From: Chloroflexia bacterium SDU3-3
GTDB taxonomy: Bacteria; Chloroflexota; Chloroflexia; Chloroflexales; Roseiflexaceae
Length of the DNA: 64,000 nucleotides
Reading direction: 5' to 3'
NCBI GenBank assembly: GCA_009268125.1
Contig: WBOU01000006.1
Location: 1-64,000, forward strand
The notes beneath the pieces were generated by a model, which saw only the letters and a program-made list of their open reading frames with translations, had not been told where the DNA came from and ran no database searches. The first letter of the stretch is position 1, and each line of letters begins with the position of its first letter. The position numbers and the translations under genes were made by a program. Below, in pieces: positions 8,039 to 17,451 of this stretch.

Positions 8039-9472
8039 CTACGGCTTGAGATACCACTGCTGGCAATTGTTGCCCAGCGAGGCCCACTGCTGCACATTCG
8101 CGCCATCCGCCGTGCTACAGTTGGCCACATCCAGCACCTTGCCGCTGTTGCGGTTCACCAGCCGCACATAGTTGGCGCTGGTGACCAGCACCTGCCACTG
8201 CTGGCAGGTGTTGCCCAGCGAGGTCCACTGCTGCACGTTCACGCCATCCGCCGTGCCGCAGCCCGCCGCCTCCAGCACCTTGCCGCTGTTCACATTGGTC
8301 AGGGTGTAGTAGCCGCTGCCCGCGTCGCCCAGCTTCCAGCGCTGGCATGTGTTGCCCAGCGAGGCCCACTGCTGCACATTCGCGCCATCCGCCGTGCCGC
8401 AGTTGGCCACATCCAGCACCTTGCTGCTGTTGCGGTTCACCAGGGTGAAGGTGCTGCCGCTGCCCTGGGTGTCGGGCAGCACCGGCCCGGCGATCGGCCA
8501 GCCGTCGCTCGTCCATGTCAGGTTACGCACGGCCAGCTTGGGCGCGCCGCCGTCGTTCGCATCGTAGTAGTGGTGGGCGAAGCGGTAGGTCGAGCCATCG
8601 AGCACCACGTCGCCGCCGCCCTGGCCGATGTAGGGCGAGGAGCTGGCCAGGATCTGGGTGCCGCCGCCGTTCAGCATGGAGGTGCCCGCCTGATCGACGT
8701 AGGGCCCGGTGATGCTGGTGGAACGCCCGACCATGGTGCGGTAGGTGCTGCTGGTGCCCTGGCAGCAGGTGTCGAACGAGACGAACAGGTAGTAGTAGCC
8801 ATTGCGCCACGCGATCGACGCGGCCTCGATCGCACCGCCGCCGCGCGAGGCCAGCGAGTACAGTGTGGTGTTGGAAGTCGAGAGCTTGCCGGTCGCCGCG
8901 TCGAGCCGCCGCATTTTGATGCCATCCCAGAACGACCCGAACACCAGCCACTGCTCGGCGCGGGCGTTGTTGGTGATCGTCCAGGCCACCTCGGGGTCGA
9001 TGGCGTTGTAGTTGTTGGAGGAGGTGGATTTGAGCACCTGGCCCTGGTCGGTCCACGGCCCCTCGATGTTGGTGGCGGTAGCCAGGCCAATCACCGAGCT
9101 GTTGGTGCCAAACGTCGACCCGGCGTAGTAGAGGTAGTAGGTGCCGTTGATATAGTTGATGTCGGGCGCCCACAGGTTGCCGGGCGTGGTACCCAGCGCC
9201 GTGGTTATCCAGGCGGGGACGCTTGAGAACACGGTGCCGATCCGCGCCCAGCTGTTCAGGTCCGCCGAGCGGCGGATCTGGATATTGCCCTTGTTATACG
9301 CGTTATCGCCGGTGGAGAACACGTAGTAGTAGCTGCCCGCCTTGATCATGGTCGGGTCGTGCGCCGCGTAGTCGCCGGTCGAGGCCGAGGCGGCGGAGGG
9401 CAGCGCCGAGCCAACCAGCAGCAGCGCGGTGAACAGGCAGAGCATGGCGCGTCGGGAGATCGTGTCTAGCAT
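8039..9472 (-). CDS. Secreted GH43 endo-arabinanase-like enzyme with ricin-type lectin
   Basis: The 477-residue exported protein has a signal peptide (RR in SISRR-like N-terminus, hydrophobic LCLFTALLLV, then ASAS). The GH43 five-blade domain spans about residues 33-340: the catalytic base Asp in YAAHDPTMI (D39), NLWAPDINYING, and the pKa-modulating Asp in NAIDPEVAW near 160; the order fits endo-alpha-1,5-L-arabinanases. The C-terminal 130 residues hold three ricin-B/CBM13 repeats, each with a KVL.[AV]A.C core and a QQW motif, for binding arabinose/xylose/galactose side chains. It probably cuts arabinan outside the cell and feeds AraNPQ. Exact specificity (arabinanase versus exo-arabinosidase) is inference. 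Confidence 0.88.
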   Translation of the reverse strand: MLDTISRRAMLCLFTALLLVGSALPSAASASTGDYAAHDPTMIKAGSYYYVFSTGDNAYNKGNIQIRRSADLNSWARIGTVFSSVPAWITTALGTTPGNLWAPDINYINGTYYLYYAGSTFGTNSSVIGLATATNIEGPWTDQGQVLKSTSSNNYNAIDPEVAWTITNNARAEQWLVFGSFWDGIKMRRLDAATGKLSTSNTTLYSLASRGGGAIEAASIAWRNGYYYLFVSFDTCCQGTSSTYRTMVGRSTSITGPYVDQAGTSMLNGGGTQILASSSPYIGQGGGDVVLDGSTYRFAHHYYDANDGGAPKLAVRNLTWTSDGWPIAGPVLPDTQGSGSTFTLVNRNSSKVLDVANCGTADGANVQQWASLGNTCQRWKLGDAGSGYYTLTNVNSGKVLEAAGCGTADGVNVQQWTSLGNTCQQWQVLVTSANYVRLVNRNSGKVLDVANCSTADGANVQQWASLGNNCQQWYLKP

Positions 9473-9888
9473 CGTCGCACATCTCTTTCCGTGGCATCAG
9501 TTGCCACCTTGTGCGCCACATCGTCGCAGCACGCACAGCAGAATGAGAGAAATACCGGCTCCACGATGAAGCGCTCCTGACCCAATATACAGCAGCGGCG
9601 ACCATACGCCGCATGGGTCACAACACAGCCCAGAGTCTCTGCGTTCTTGATCGGCAGAAAACGCTTTACCACCAAGACTCCAAGGCACCAAGGGAAGAAA
9701 AGAAGCGCTGTCCGCGTCTTTTCATCAGGTAGGCCTCAATCCGATGAGCGCTGGTCGCAGATAGCCTTCTGCGGCATCAGAGCGCATACGGCCTACAACA
9801 CAGCCCGATCCTGATCGCGGCTAAGCCCGCGATCAGGATCGAAAGCGACGCCATGATCGCGTCGGGGCCAACTGGCGAGGCGGCGGGC
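9473..9888. other. Intergenic gap upstream of GH43 gene with module repeat
   Basis: No gene is supported. A module repeat (TTTACCACCAAGACTCCAAG, 9664-9683) continues into CACCAAGGG and a purine run to about 9705. The rest holds the leader of the GH43 gene (no convincing promoter found) and the abfA terminator near 9806-9841. Confidence 0.7.
9806..9841. terminator. Stem-loop after abfA
   Basis: A perfect 15-bp stem, CGATCCTGATCGCGG (9806-9820) and its reverse complement (9827-9841), has a 6-nt loop and lies 48 nt past the abfA stop. The T-run is weak, so rho-independence is uncertain. Confidence 0.65.
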
Positions 9889-11400
9889 CTAGCGCTTGTA
9901 GCCGCTGGTGGGCACCACCGTGAACGACAGCGGCGGCAGGCTCAGGGTGATGCGGCCATCGCGCACCTCGGGGGCGGCCAGCTTGTGGGGCACCACCACA
10001 TCGGGCTGCTCGAACGAGTTGGCGGCCTTGGGGTCGCTGCCCGACATCTGGTAGATCGGCTGGGCGGCGCTGGGGGCCGCGCCCTGCCACTCCAGCTCGG
10101 TGGTGATGGTCTCGGTCAGGCTGCGGTTCACCAGGAAGACCGCGCCGCGATCCAGCTCCTCGTCGTAGCTGGCCGAGACATCGATCAGCTGCTGGGTGCC
10201 GAAGCGGCCCGTCTCGTACTCGGGCGCGGTCACCAGGGCATCCAGGGCCTTGCCGCTGGCGTTCTGGGCGAACAGCACGAACGGGTAGTAGGTCGACTGC
10301 TTGAGCAGCTTGTCGGATGTGGTGAGCAGCGGCGAGATGGTGTTGACGATCTGGGCGATGCAGGCGATCTTCAGCACATCGCAGCGGCGCAGGAACACGC
10401 TCATCCACTGGGCCACCACCAGCGCATCCTCCAGGTTGTAGATCTCCTCGCTCAGGTGCGGTGCCACCTGCCAGCCGCCAGCGCCCGAGGTGTCTTTGTA
10501 CCACACGTTCCACTCATCCCAGGAGAGGTGGACATCGTGCTTCGAGCGGTTGTGGGTCTTCACATAGCGCAGCAGGCCCGTCAGCGTGTCGAGGTGACTC
10601 TCGAACTGCGCGGCCATGGCCAGGTAGCTAGGCGTGTCCGACGGCTCGTTGGTGGCGTAGTAGTGCAGCGCCAGGTAGTCCACCTGCTCCCAGCAGGTCT
10701 CCAGCACGGTGCGGTCCCAGGCCGGGTAGGTAGGCAAGCCCGTGGTAGAGGAGCCGCAGACCACCAGCTTCAGGTTGGGATCCTGCATCTTCATCACCTT
10801 GGCGGCCTCGCGAGCCTTGCGGGCGTACTCCTCCATGTCCAGGTGGCCGATCTGCCAGGGGCCGTCCATCTCGTTGCCGATGCACCAGTACTTCACATTG
10901 TGCGGCTCGGCGTAGCCGTGCGAGACGCGCATGTCGGCGTAGTAGGTGCCCGCTGGGGCGTTGCAGTATTCCACCAGCGCGGCGGCATCGGCGATCGTGC
11001 CAGTGCCCAGGTTCACGCCCAGCATCGGCTCGATGTTCATCTTGCGGCAGAAGTCGATATACTCGTTGGTGCCGAAGCGGTTGGTCTCGATCGACTGCCA
11101 GGCCATCTCGCGGCGGCGCGGGCGCTTGGCCACCGGGCCGACGCCATCGAGCCAGTTGTAGCCGCTCAGCATATTGCCGCCGGGGTAGCGCAGGATGCTC
11201 AGGCGCATCTCGCGCAGCGCGGCCATCACATCGCGGCGGTAGCCCTGCTCATCGGCGTGGGGCGACTCCGGCTCGTAGATGCCCTCGTAGACACAGCGGC
11301 CCATATGCTCGGCGAAGCCACCAAAGAGGTAGGGCGAGATCGTGCCCACCGTGCGCTCGGTGTCGAGGCGGACGCGGGCAGTACGTGGCGTTTTGCTCAT
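9889..11400 (-). CDS. abfA: GH51 alpha-L-arabinofuranosidase
   Basis: This cytoplasmic enzyme (no signal peptide) removes terminal alpha-L-arabinofuranosyl residues from imported arabino-oligosaccharides. Its 503 residues match the GH51 family. Seen signatures are [16 protein letters not shown] at the N-terminus, [14 protein letters not shown], the acid/base Glu in [12 protein letters not shown] near residue 178, and the nucleophile Glu in [11 protein letters not shown] near 295, followed by the C-terminal beta-sandwich. It starts 34 nt after araQ and is probably the last gene of the araNPQ-abfA transcript, since a strong stem-loop follows. abfA also accompanies the B. subtilis ara operon. 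Confidence 0.95.
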   Translation of the reverse strand: MSKTPRTARVRLDTERTVGTISPYLFGGFAEHMGRCVYEGIYEPESPHADEQGYRRDVMAALREMRLSILRYPGGNMLSGYNWLDGVGPVAKRPRRREMAWQSIETNRFGTNEYIDFCRKMNIEPMLGVNLGTGTIADAAALVEYCNAPAGTYYADMRVSHGYAEPHNVKYWCIGNEMDGPWQIGHLDMEEYARKAREAAKVMKMQDPNLKLVVCGSSTTGLPTYPAWDRTVLETCWEQVDYLALHYYATNEPSDTPSYLAMAAQFESHLDTLTGLLRYVKTHNRSKHDVHLSWDEWNVWYKDTSGAGGWQVAPHLSEEIYNLEDALVVAQWMSVFLRRCDVLKIACIAQIVNTISPLLTTSDKLLKQSTYYPFVLFAQNASGKALDALVTAPEYETGRFGTQQLIDVSASYDEELDRGAVFLVNRSLTETITTELEWQGAAPSAAQPIYQMSGSDPKAANSFEQPDVVVPHKLAAPEVRDGRITLSLPPLSFTVVPTSGYKR

Positions 11401-11434
11401 GGGAGTACCTTTAAACCTTGCAGAAACGGGTTGA

Positions 11435-12301
11435 TTAGCCTTTGATGCCCGTCAGGGTGATCGACTGGATGATCATGCGCTGGGCCAGCAGGAACACGGT
11501 GATCGCAGGCAGCGCCGAAACCGCAGCGCCCGCCATCAGCTGGCCGTAGTTGCTAAAATAGTCGCCCTTGAACTGGATCAGCGCCACCGGCAGGGTCATC
11601 TTGGTGGCCTCGTTGATCACCAGGTAGGGCCAGGTGAAGTCGTTCCAGAAGCCCAGGAAGGTGAAGATGCCCAGCGTGGCCACCGCGCCGCGCGCCGTGG
11701 GCAGGATGACCGAGGTCAGGATGCGGAAGCTGTTGCAGCCATCCAGCTGGGCCGCCTCCTCCAGCTCGCGCGGGATCCCCAGCATGAACTGGCGCAGCAG
11801 GAAGACCCCGAAGCCGCCTGCCAGCGCGGGCAGCACCAGCGCGGTGAACTGGTTGAGCCAGCCGAAACGCCACACGGTGATGTAGTTGGGGATCAGCATG
11901 ATCTCGCCGGGCACGATCATCGACGCGACCACCATCGCGAAGATCAGGTTGCGGCCCCGGAACTTCAGGCGCGCCAGGGCGTAGCCCGCCAGCACATCCA
12001 CGATCACCACCAGGATGGTGCCGATCAGCGCCACCATCAGGCTGTTCATGAACGAGGTCATCAGGTCGACGCCGCGCGGGAAGAACAGCACCAGGCGGTA
12101 GTTCTCAAGCGTCAGATCGGTGATATTATCGGGCAGCCAGCGCGGCGGCATGCGGATGATCTGCTTCTCGGGCTTGAGCGAGGTCAGAAACATCCAGACC
12201 ACCGGCGCGGCCCACAGCACGCCCAGCACCACCAGGGCGATAAATCGCGGCCACGGGAAGCGCATGCCGCGGCGTTGCAGCGTTGTGAGAGTAGCAGCCA
12301 T
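11435..12301 (-). CDS. araQ: Arabino-oligosaccharide ABC permease, MalG type
   Basis: The 288-residue inner-membrane permease has about six transmembrane helices, starting with [20 protein letters not shown]. The cytoplasmic EAA loop that docks the ATPase is visible as [20 protein letters not shown] (the EAA..DG core). Its start is set by GGGGAG 6 nt before ATG; the araP stop codon lies inside that ribosome-binding site, 9 nt upstream, so the two are translationally linked. The gene order N-P-Q and the GH51 neighbour support an arabinose-oligomer importer. No ATPase gene is present here, as in B. subtilis, where a shared MsmX-type ATPase serves several importers. Confidence 0.9.
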   Translation of the reverse strand: MAATLTTLQRRGMRFPWPRFIALVVLGVLWAAPVVWMFLTSLKPEKQIIRMPPRWLPDNITDLTLENYRLVLFFPRGVDLMTSFMNSLMVALIGTILVVIVDVLAGYALARLKFRGRNLIFAMVVASMIVPGEIMLIPNYITVWRFGWLNQFTALVLPALAGGFGVFLLRQFMLGIPRELEEAAQLDGCNSFRILTSVILPTARGAVATLGIFTFLGFWNDFTWPYLVINEATKMTLPVALIQFKGDYFSNYGQLMAGAAVSALPAITVFLLAQRMIIQSITLTGIKG

Positions 12302-12310
12302 GGTTCTCCC

Positions 12311-13231
12311 CTATTCTTCCGACTCGTTCATGAAGCGGAACTGCAGCACGGTGAACACCAGCACGATCAGGAACAGCGACCAGGCGATGGCCGAGGCGTT
12401 GCCCATGCGGAAGTAGCGGAAGCCGGTCTCATAGATGTGCTGCACCACCGTTCGGGTCGAGTCGAAGGGGCCGCCGCTGGTCATCACAAACACCTGGCCA
12501 AACACGCGGAACGAGCCGATGATCGTGGTCACGCCCACGAACAGCACGGTCGGGCGCAGGCCGGGCAGCGTCACATAGCGGAACAGGCCCCACGGCCCAG
12601 CGCCATCGATCTTGGCCGCGTCGTACAGCTGCTCGGGGATCTCTTGCAGGCCCGCTAGGAACAGCACGAGGTTCCAGCCCGAGTTCCACCAGACCGTGGT
12701 GATCACCACCGCCACCATGGCCCAGCCGTTCTGCGCCAGCCAGTTCTGCTCGGGGATGCCCAGGATGCGAAAGTAGTGGTTGATCAGGCCCAGCGTGGGG
12801 TTGAGGAACCACACCCACAGCACGCCCACCGAGGAGACCGAGATCATCAGCGGGGCCGTGAAGGCGCTGCGGAAGATGTCGCGGCCAGGGATGCTCTCGT
12901 TCACCAGCATGGCCAGCCCCAGCGGGATGACGATCGCCAGCGGGGCGTTCAGCGCCACAAACAGGCCGGTGTTGCGTAGCGCCGTCCAGTAGAGCGTATC
13001 TTTGGTGAAGAGATTGATGTAGTTGGTCAGGCCTACAAACTGCGGGTCGGAGACCAGATCCCACTTGGTGAGACTGACAAAGAGGCCGTAGAAGATCGGA
13101 TACAGCTGAAAGATCCCAAAAAACACAAGAAAGGGCAGCAGATAGAGCCAGGGGGCAATATTTTTCAGGGTCATTGTGAGGCTGCGCTGTGCTGGCTTCT
13201 GGGTTGCGGCGGCTTGATTCAGGGTATTCAT
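12311..13231 (-). CDS. araP: Arabino-oligosaccharide ABC permease, MalF type
   Basis: A permease of about 306 residues with six predicted helices (first: WLYLLPFLVFFGIFQLYPIF). The EAA-type coupling loop reads LQEIPEQLYDAAKIDGAGPW, and the downstream GLRPTVLFVGVTTIIGSF is typical of MalF-like sugar permeases. The frame is open further upstream, but AAAGGTG stands before the ATG at 13231 (MNTLNQAAATQ), which also gives a normal N-terminal tail. It lies 60 nt after araN and 9 nt before araQ and forms the transmembrane heterodimer with AraQ. Confidence 0.9.
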   Translation of the reverse strand: MNTLNQAAATQKPAQRSLTMTLKNIAPWLYLLPFLVFFGIFQLYPIFYGLFVSLTKWDLVSDPQFVGLTNYINLFTKDTLYWTALRNTGLFVALNAPLAIVIPLGLAMLVNESIPGRDIFRSAFTAPLMISVSSVGVLWVWFLNPTLGLINHYFRILGIPEQNWLAQNGWAMVAVVITTVWWNSGWNLVLFLAGLQEIPEQLYDAAKIDGAGPWGLFRYVTLPGLRPTVLFVGVTTIIGSFRVFGQVFVMTSGGPFDSTRTVVQHIYETGFRYFRMGNASAIAWSLFLIVLVFTVLQFRFMNESEE

Positions 13232-13291
13232 TGGCACACCTTTGTGGTGCGCGGTGCGCCCTGGCCCAGGGCGCACCGCACGAGCGGGGAA

Positions 13292-14689
13292 CTAGCCAGC
13301 CAGGATCTGGTTTACCTCGTCCTCGGCCTTCTTCAGACCCTCCTCGATGCTCCACTGGTCGAGCAGCGCGCCCTCCACATTGGCTGCAATGCGCGGCATC
13401 ACCTCCAGCAGCATGGGGTGGGCGGGCATGAAGGAGACGTAGGGCAGCTCGGAAGCCCAGGCCTTCAGCTTCTGCAGGATGGGGTCGCTGCCGTTCAGGG
13501 CCTCGTCGCGGGCCGAGTTGCGCGCGGGCACCTGGCCAGCCTTGGCCCAGTCGGCGCTGTGCTCGCTCATCCACAGGATGAACTTGAGCGCGGCAGCGCG
13601 CTTCTCGGGGTCGGGGTTGGCCTGGCGGGGCAGCGCGAACTGGTGGCTCTGGCCCCACACCGCCTTCTTGTTGAGGTCTTTCTGGGGCAGCGGGGCGGCA
13701 TCCATGTCGTTGGCCGACTCGGCCTGGCTGGGGTCGAAGTACAGGGTCGAGATCCACGGGCCGTCGGGCCAGGTGGCCAGCTTGCCGGTGCGGCCAAGGT
13801 CGGCGGTGGAGACGTTCTTGGGGTTGCCCTTCGACTGGATCTCCTTCATCCACTTGATCGCCGCAACGCCCTCGGGGGTGTTGAAGGCGGCCTTGGTGCC
13901 ATCCTCACTGATCATGCTCACACCAAACTGCTGCCAGATGGCGAAAATGTACCAGGTCATGTACTCGGCTGCGCCGCTACCAATGCCAAAGGTGTTGTAG
14001 CCCAGCACGTCGCCTTTTGTCACCGTCTCGACCACCTTCGTCCACTCATCCAGCGTGGTGGGCACCTGCAGGTTGTTGTCGGCCAGGATCTTCTTGTTGT
14101 AGACCATAGCCATACAGTGAATGTCGAGCGGCACCGTGTACTGTTTGTCTTTGTACTGTGTGAACTTCCAGACCGTGGGGTCGTAGTCTTCGGCGTTGAT
14201 ACCTGCGCTGGTCAGCTCGCTGGCCTCGATCGGGCCGAGCATGTTCTTGTCGACAAACGGGCCGATGTAGGTGTGGCGGATGAGCGCGACCTCGGGGGCG
14301 GTGTTGCTGATAGTAGAGGCCTGGAGCTTCTGGTTGAAGTCGGTGAGGCCCTGCAGCGACTCCACAGCGATATCGGGGTTCTCCTCGCAGAACTTGCGGA
14401 CCAAGTTGTTCATCACTGTGCCATCTACGCTGCTCAGGATGGTCCAAAAGCGGATCTTGGTCTTCGCGCTGCTAGAGCCAAACGACTGCGGGGCGATCGG
14501 CGTTGCGGTCGGGGCGTTGAGGAGGCTATTATCGCCAGCGGCGGCGGTTGCGCCTCCGGCGGTGCCTGCGTCCTCGGGCGGGTTGCCGCATGCGGCCAAG
14601 ATAGCGCCTGCTGCGGTGACGCCTGCGGTGGTGGCAAACAGGCGGAGCATCTGTCGGCGGGAGAGGTTGGTCCGTCGCTGAGAATCCAC
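13292..14689 (-). CDS. araN: Arabino-oligosaccharide-binding lipoprotein
   Basis: The extracellular solute-binding protein (family 1) delivers sugars to AraPQ. I choose the GTG at 14689: TTAAGGAGGTC ends 5 nt before it and the frame then reads VDSQRRTNLSRRQMLR. This is a Tat-like signal (SRRQML), followed by a hydrophobic stretch and the lipobox LAAC, so the mature protein is lipid-anchored on Cys. A Pro/Thr/Ala-rich tether follows the Cys; the body has the usual two-lobe features, such as YTVPLDIHCMAMVYNKKI and GPWISTLYFDP. It is about 465 residues long and heads the araNPQ-abfA transcript behind a near-consensus promoter. Confidence 0.9.
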   Translation of the reverse strand: MDSQRRTNLSRRQMLRLFATTAGVTAAGAILAACGNPPEDAGTAGGATAAAGDNSLLNAPTATPIAPQSFGSSSAKTKIRFWTILSSVDGTVMNNLVRKFCEENPDIAVESLQGLTDFNQKLQASTISNTAPEVALIRHTYIGPFVDKNMLGPIEASELTSAGINAEDYDPTVWKFTQYKDKQYTVPLDIHCMAMVYNKKILADNNLQVPTTLDEWTKVVETVTKGDVLGYNTFGIGSGAAEYMTWYIFAIWQQFGVSMISEDGTKAAFNTPEGVAAIKWMKEIQSKGNPKNVSTADLGRTGKLATWPDGPWISTLYFDPSQAESANDMDAAPLPQKDLNKKAVWGQSHQFALPRQANPDPEKRAAALKFILWMSEHSADWAKAGQVPARNSARDEALNGSDPILQKLKAWASELPYVSFMPAHPMLLEVMPRIAANVEGALLDQWSIEEGLKKAEDEVNQILAG

Positions 14690-14774
14690 AATGACCTCCT
14701 TAACGAACATAGGCGGCGCACACATTGCGCTCTGTTGTTCCAAAGTACAGTTTTGTCGCTGTGCTTGTGAGCAG

Positions 14775-14807
14775 AGTGTAGCAGAGCCATTACTACTTGT
14801 CAAGTAG
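14775..14807 (-). promoter_or_regulatory. Promoter of araNPQ-abfA with palindromic operator
   Basis: On the minus strand TTGACA (14798-14803), a 17-nt spacer and TACACT (14775-14780) form a near-consensus sigma-70-type promoter, with predicted +1 near 14769. The -35 box lies inside the 15-bp palindrome CTACTTG-A-CAAGTAG (14793-14807). A second, overlapping GTAG/CTAC inverted pair lies just upstream. This is a good placement for a repressor of the LacI or GntR/AraR kind, but no such gene is nearby. Confidence 0.75.
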
Positions 14808-15292
14808 AATTTTACTACAATCGAATAATCTTTCTAGAGATGTATATAAACACAAAGATGGACTTCACCATAATCTGGGGGGTGCGGCAAGATCCATAAC
14901 GAATGAACAAGCATGTGGCATTCTAGTGGCCTAGAAAAATAGGCGGTGATGCTTGTTTCAAACATCACAATCGGCTCAACAGCAACAAGCGCACGCCGTT
15001 GCAGCTATACACATTTGGGTAGAGACATATACAAAGCGCAAATGATTCTACTAGAAATCTACAAGCATGTTCAGATTCGACATGGCGATACTACAGCGCT
15101 ACCGGGCAGCCCTCGCTGGGCCACTGTCTGCCAGCACAGGGCCGCAAAAATAGCGCGTGCCCACGCGTTCTTGTGTTACAATTTGATAGAGAAAATACTT
15201 TCAGCTGGGGCTATGATCGAGCCACCCCGCGCAGTGGCCACGATTCGTGCTTCACCGCCAGCCACGTCGCCGCATGATGTCGAGGTCCAAGT
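14804..15292. other. Divergent intergenic region between araN and STAS sensor
   Basis: This AT-richer stretch has the araN promoter at its left end. No gene is supported; short open frames lack coding character. A TTGTGTTACAATTTGA segment near 15171-15186 could contribute a -10 for the plus-strand sensor gene, but I found no clear -35. Confidence 0.6.
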
Positions 15293-17173
15293 ATGCCCCG
15301 TCTCAGCATCCGAAGTAAGATCATTCTCCTTCTGGTCTCGGTGCCCGCCATCGTCGTCCTTGTCATGCTAGCTGTGCTCTTCACGCTCAACAGCCAGAAC
15401 CAGCAGCTGCTCAACGGCCTGCTGAGCGGCGAGCTCAAGGCCCAGTCCGAGCAGTCCATCCAGCAGATCGCCCAGTCGCAGGGCACGATCGCCAACCAGC
15501 AGCTCACCACGATCTACGCCAACACTATGCTGGCGGGCGAGATCAGCCAGGGCATCCTGACTCACCCCGAGGCGTTCGGGCGCTACTGGGAGCCGGGCAA
15601 CTACACGTTTAGCGACCAGGGCGTGTACGGCACCTTCACACAGCGGGGCGATAGCTCGAACCTGTATGTGCCGAACACCAAGCCGCTGACCCCAGCGATG
15701 ACCAGCCTGATCACCACGTCGGAGTTTCTCGATCTACCCTACCGCGCGGTCTTCCACGCCAACCCCGACGCCAGCTACGTCTACATCAACACGCCCGACA
15801 CCATCAACCGCGGCTACCCGTTCTCGGCGATCGACGGCCTGCCGCCCGACATGGACGTGCGCAACTTCAACTTCTTCTACCTGGCCGACGCCGAGCACAA
15901 CCCGCAGAAGACGCCGGTGTGGACGCCGCCCTACGTCGACCCGCTGGGGCGCGGCTGGGTGATCACCTGCGCCACGCCGGTGTACAGCGACACCACGCTA
16001 CTGGGCGTGGCCGCTATCGACATGGAGCTGACCAAGCTGATCGCCCAGACCGAGGCCTTCAGCATCCCCAACACCAGCGCCTTCGCCTTTATCATGGATG
16101 CCAATGGCACCCTGGTGGCCGCGCCTAACACACAGCACACCACCCTAGGACTCCCGCCTTTCCCGACCCCCGAAAAAATCATGGGCGACGAGAAGCTGCT
16201 GGATAGCCTCAACCTCTTCCAGTCGAGCAACCAGAAGCTGGCGACGGTGGCCAAAGAGATCGCCGCCAGCGCCGAGCCCTCGGGCGCGCGCTCGCTGCCA
16301 AGCAACGGGCAGGAATACATCCTGGCCTACCAGCGGGTCGCCACCACCGGCTGGACCTATGCGATCATGGTGCCCGCCGCCGACACCACCCGCGCGGTGC
16401 GCAATATCAGCACGGCGCTAGATACCCAGGAGCGCACCACCACGATCACCATGGTGGCGCTGTCGCTCATCCTGCTAGTGCTGGTGGCGATCGTGGGCCT
16501 CTACTTCGCCCAGCAGATGATCCGCCCGATCGGCCTGTTGGATCAGGCGGCCCAGGCGGCGGCGCGCGGCGAGCTGAGCGGCAACCTGCCCGTCACCACC
16601 CGCGACGAGCTTGGGCGGCTGGTAGGTAACTTCAATGTGATGACGCGGCGGCTGCAGGCCAGCTACCTGGCTGCCCAGCAGGCCAACGCCGCGCTCGAAG
16701 TTCAGGTGGCCGAGCGCACCGCCGCACTCGAAGAGCAGCGCGCCGAGCTGGCCAACACGCTGGCCGAGCTGCAGGAGAGCACCGACACGCTGCGCCGCAT
16801 GTCTACCCCGATCATCCCAGTGTTCCAGGGCGTGGTGGTGCTGCCAATCATCGGCAACCTCGATGAGAAGCGCGGCGAACAGATCATGAAAGACCTGCTG
16901 CACGCCGTCGAGCACGAGAAGGCCCGTATGGTGCTGTTCGATGTGACTGGCGCGGGCATGCTGGATGTGCAGGCGGCCCAGGTCATGGTGAACGCAGCGG
17001 TGGCTGCCCAGCTGCTGGGCGCACACACCATCCTGGTAGGCCTGCGCCCCGAGGCCGCCGAGACGCTGGTAAGCCTGGGGGCCGACCTGAGCGCGCTGAC
17101 GCCCAGCGCCACACTGCAGAGCGGCCTGCTGCTGGCGCTGCGCCGCCTGGGCCGCAAGGTCGCCCAGATCTAG
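15293..17173 (+). CDS. Cache-HAMP-STAS membrane sensor (RsbR-like output)
   Basis: A 626-residue membrane receptor. Order of parts: short cytoplasmic tail, TM1 about 10-30, an extracellular double-Cache-like domain about 50-340 (YVYINTPDTINRGYPFSAID, GRGWVITCATPVY), TM2 about 385-405, HAMP about 406-455 (RPIGLLDQAAQAAARGE), a coiled coil about 460-500 and a C-terminal STAS domain. The STAS core VLFDVTGAGMLDVQAAQVMV matches RsbR-type stressosome proteins, except that the D-T of RsbR relatives is D-V here, so phosphorylation may be altered. It probably senses a small extracellular ligand and signals through STAS partners; neither is encoded beside it. It diverges from araN, but a functional link is only a guess. 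A clear terminator follows. Confidence 0.85.
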   Translation: MPRLSIRSKIILLLVSVPAIVVLVMLAVLFTLNSQNQQLLNGLLSGELKAQSEQSIQQIAQSQGTIANQQLTTIYANTMLAGEISQGILTHPEAFGRYWEPGNYTFSDQGVYGTFTQRGDSSNLYVPNTKPLTPAMTSLITTSEFLDLPYRAVFHANPDASYVYINTPDTINRGYPFSAIDGLPPDMDVRNFNFFYLADAEHNPQKTPVWTPPYVDPLGRGWVITCATPVYSDTTLLGVAAIDMELTKLIAQTEAFSIPNTSAFAFIMDANGTLVAAPNTQHTTLGLPPFPTPEKIMGDEKLLDSLNLFQSSNQKLATVAKEIAASAEPSGARSLPSNGQEYILAYQRVATTGWTYAIMVPAADTTRAVRNISTALDTQERTTTITMVALSLILLVLVAIVGLYFAQQMIRPIGLLDQAAQAAARGELSGNLPVTTRDELGRLVGNFNVMTRRLQASYLAAQQANAALEVQVAERTAALEEQRAELANTLAELQESTDTLRRMSTPIIPVFQGVVVLPIIGNLDEKRGEQIMKDLLHAVEHEKARMVLFDVTGAGMLDVQAAQVMVNAAVAAQLLGAHTILVGLRPEAAETLVSLGADLSALTPSATLQSGLLLALRRLGRKVAQI

Positions 17174-17190
17174 CCCGACCATTGGCAGGT

Positions 17191-17236
17191 GCGGCCCAGG
17201 AGTAGTACTTTTGCTCCTGGGCCGCCTTTGTTTTTC
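17191..17236 (+). terminator. Rho-independent terminator after STAS sensor
   Basis: The stem GCGGCCCAGGAG pairs with CTCCTGGGCCGC (17214-17225) across an 11-nt loop and is followed by TTTGTTTTT. Confidence 0.9.
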
Positions 17237-17451
17237 GCACGCCATACCCGATTTTTTGTTAAAATGCGGTTATAGTGGTTTTTTTCAAGACTCCAAGAGG
17301 TATTTTGACAGTACTTCAGTACTATATGAGCATAAACATTTCGGTTTTGTGATAATCCGCCTTAGGATTCTAGGGCAAAACCTTTGCGGCACGTACAATC
17401 AACATGCGCACAGTCTCATATGAGATCTGTGGAATCAGCAAAGGAACCGCG

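Noticed and set aside
9853-11445. 530-codon plus-strand open frame over abfA
   Set aside because: Antisense shadow of the GH51 gene, with no ribosome-binding site or domain.
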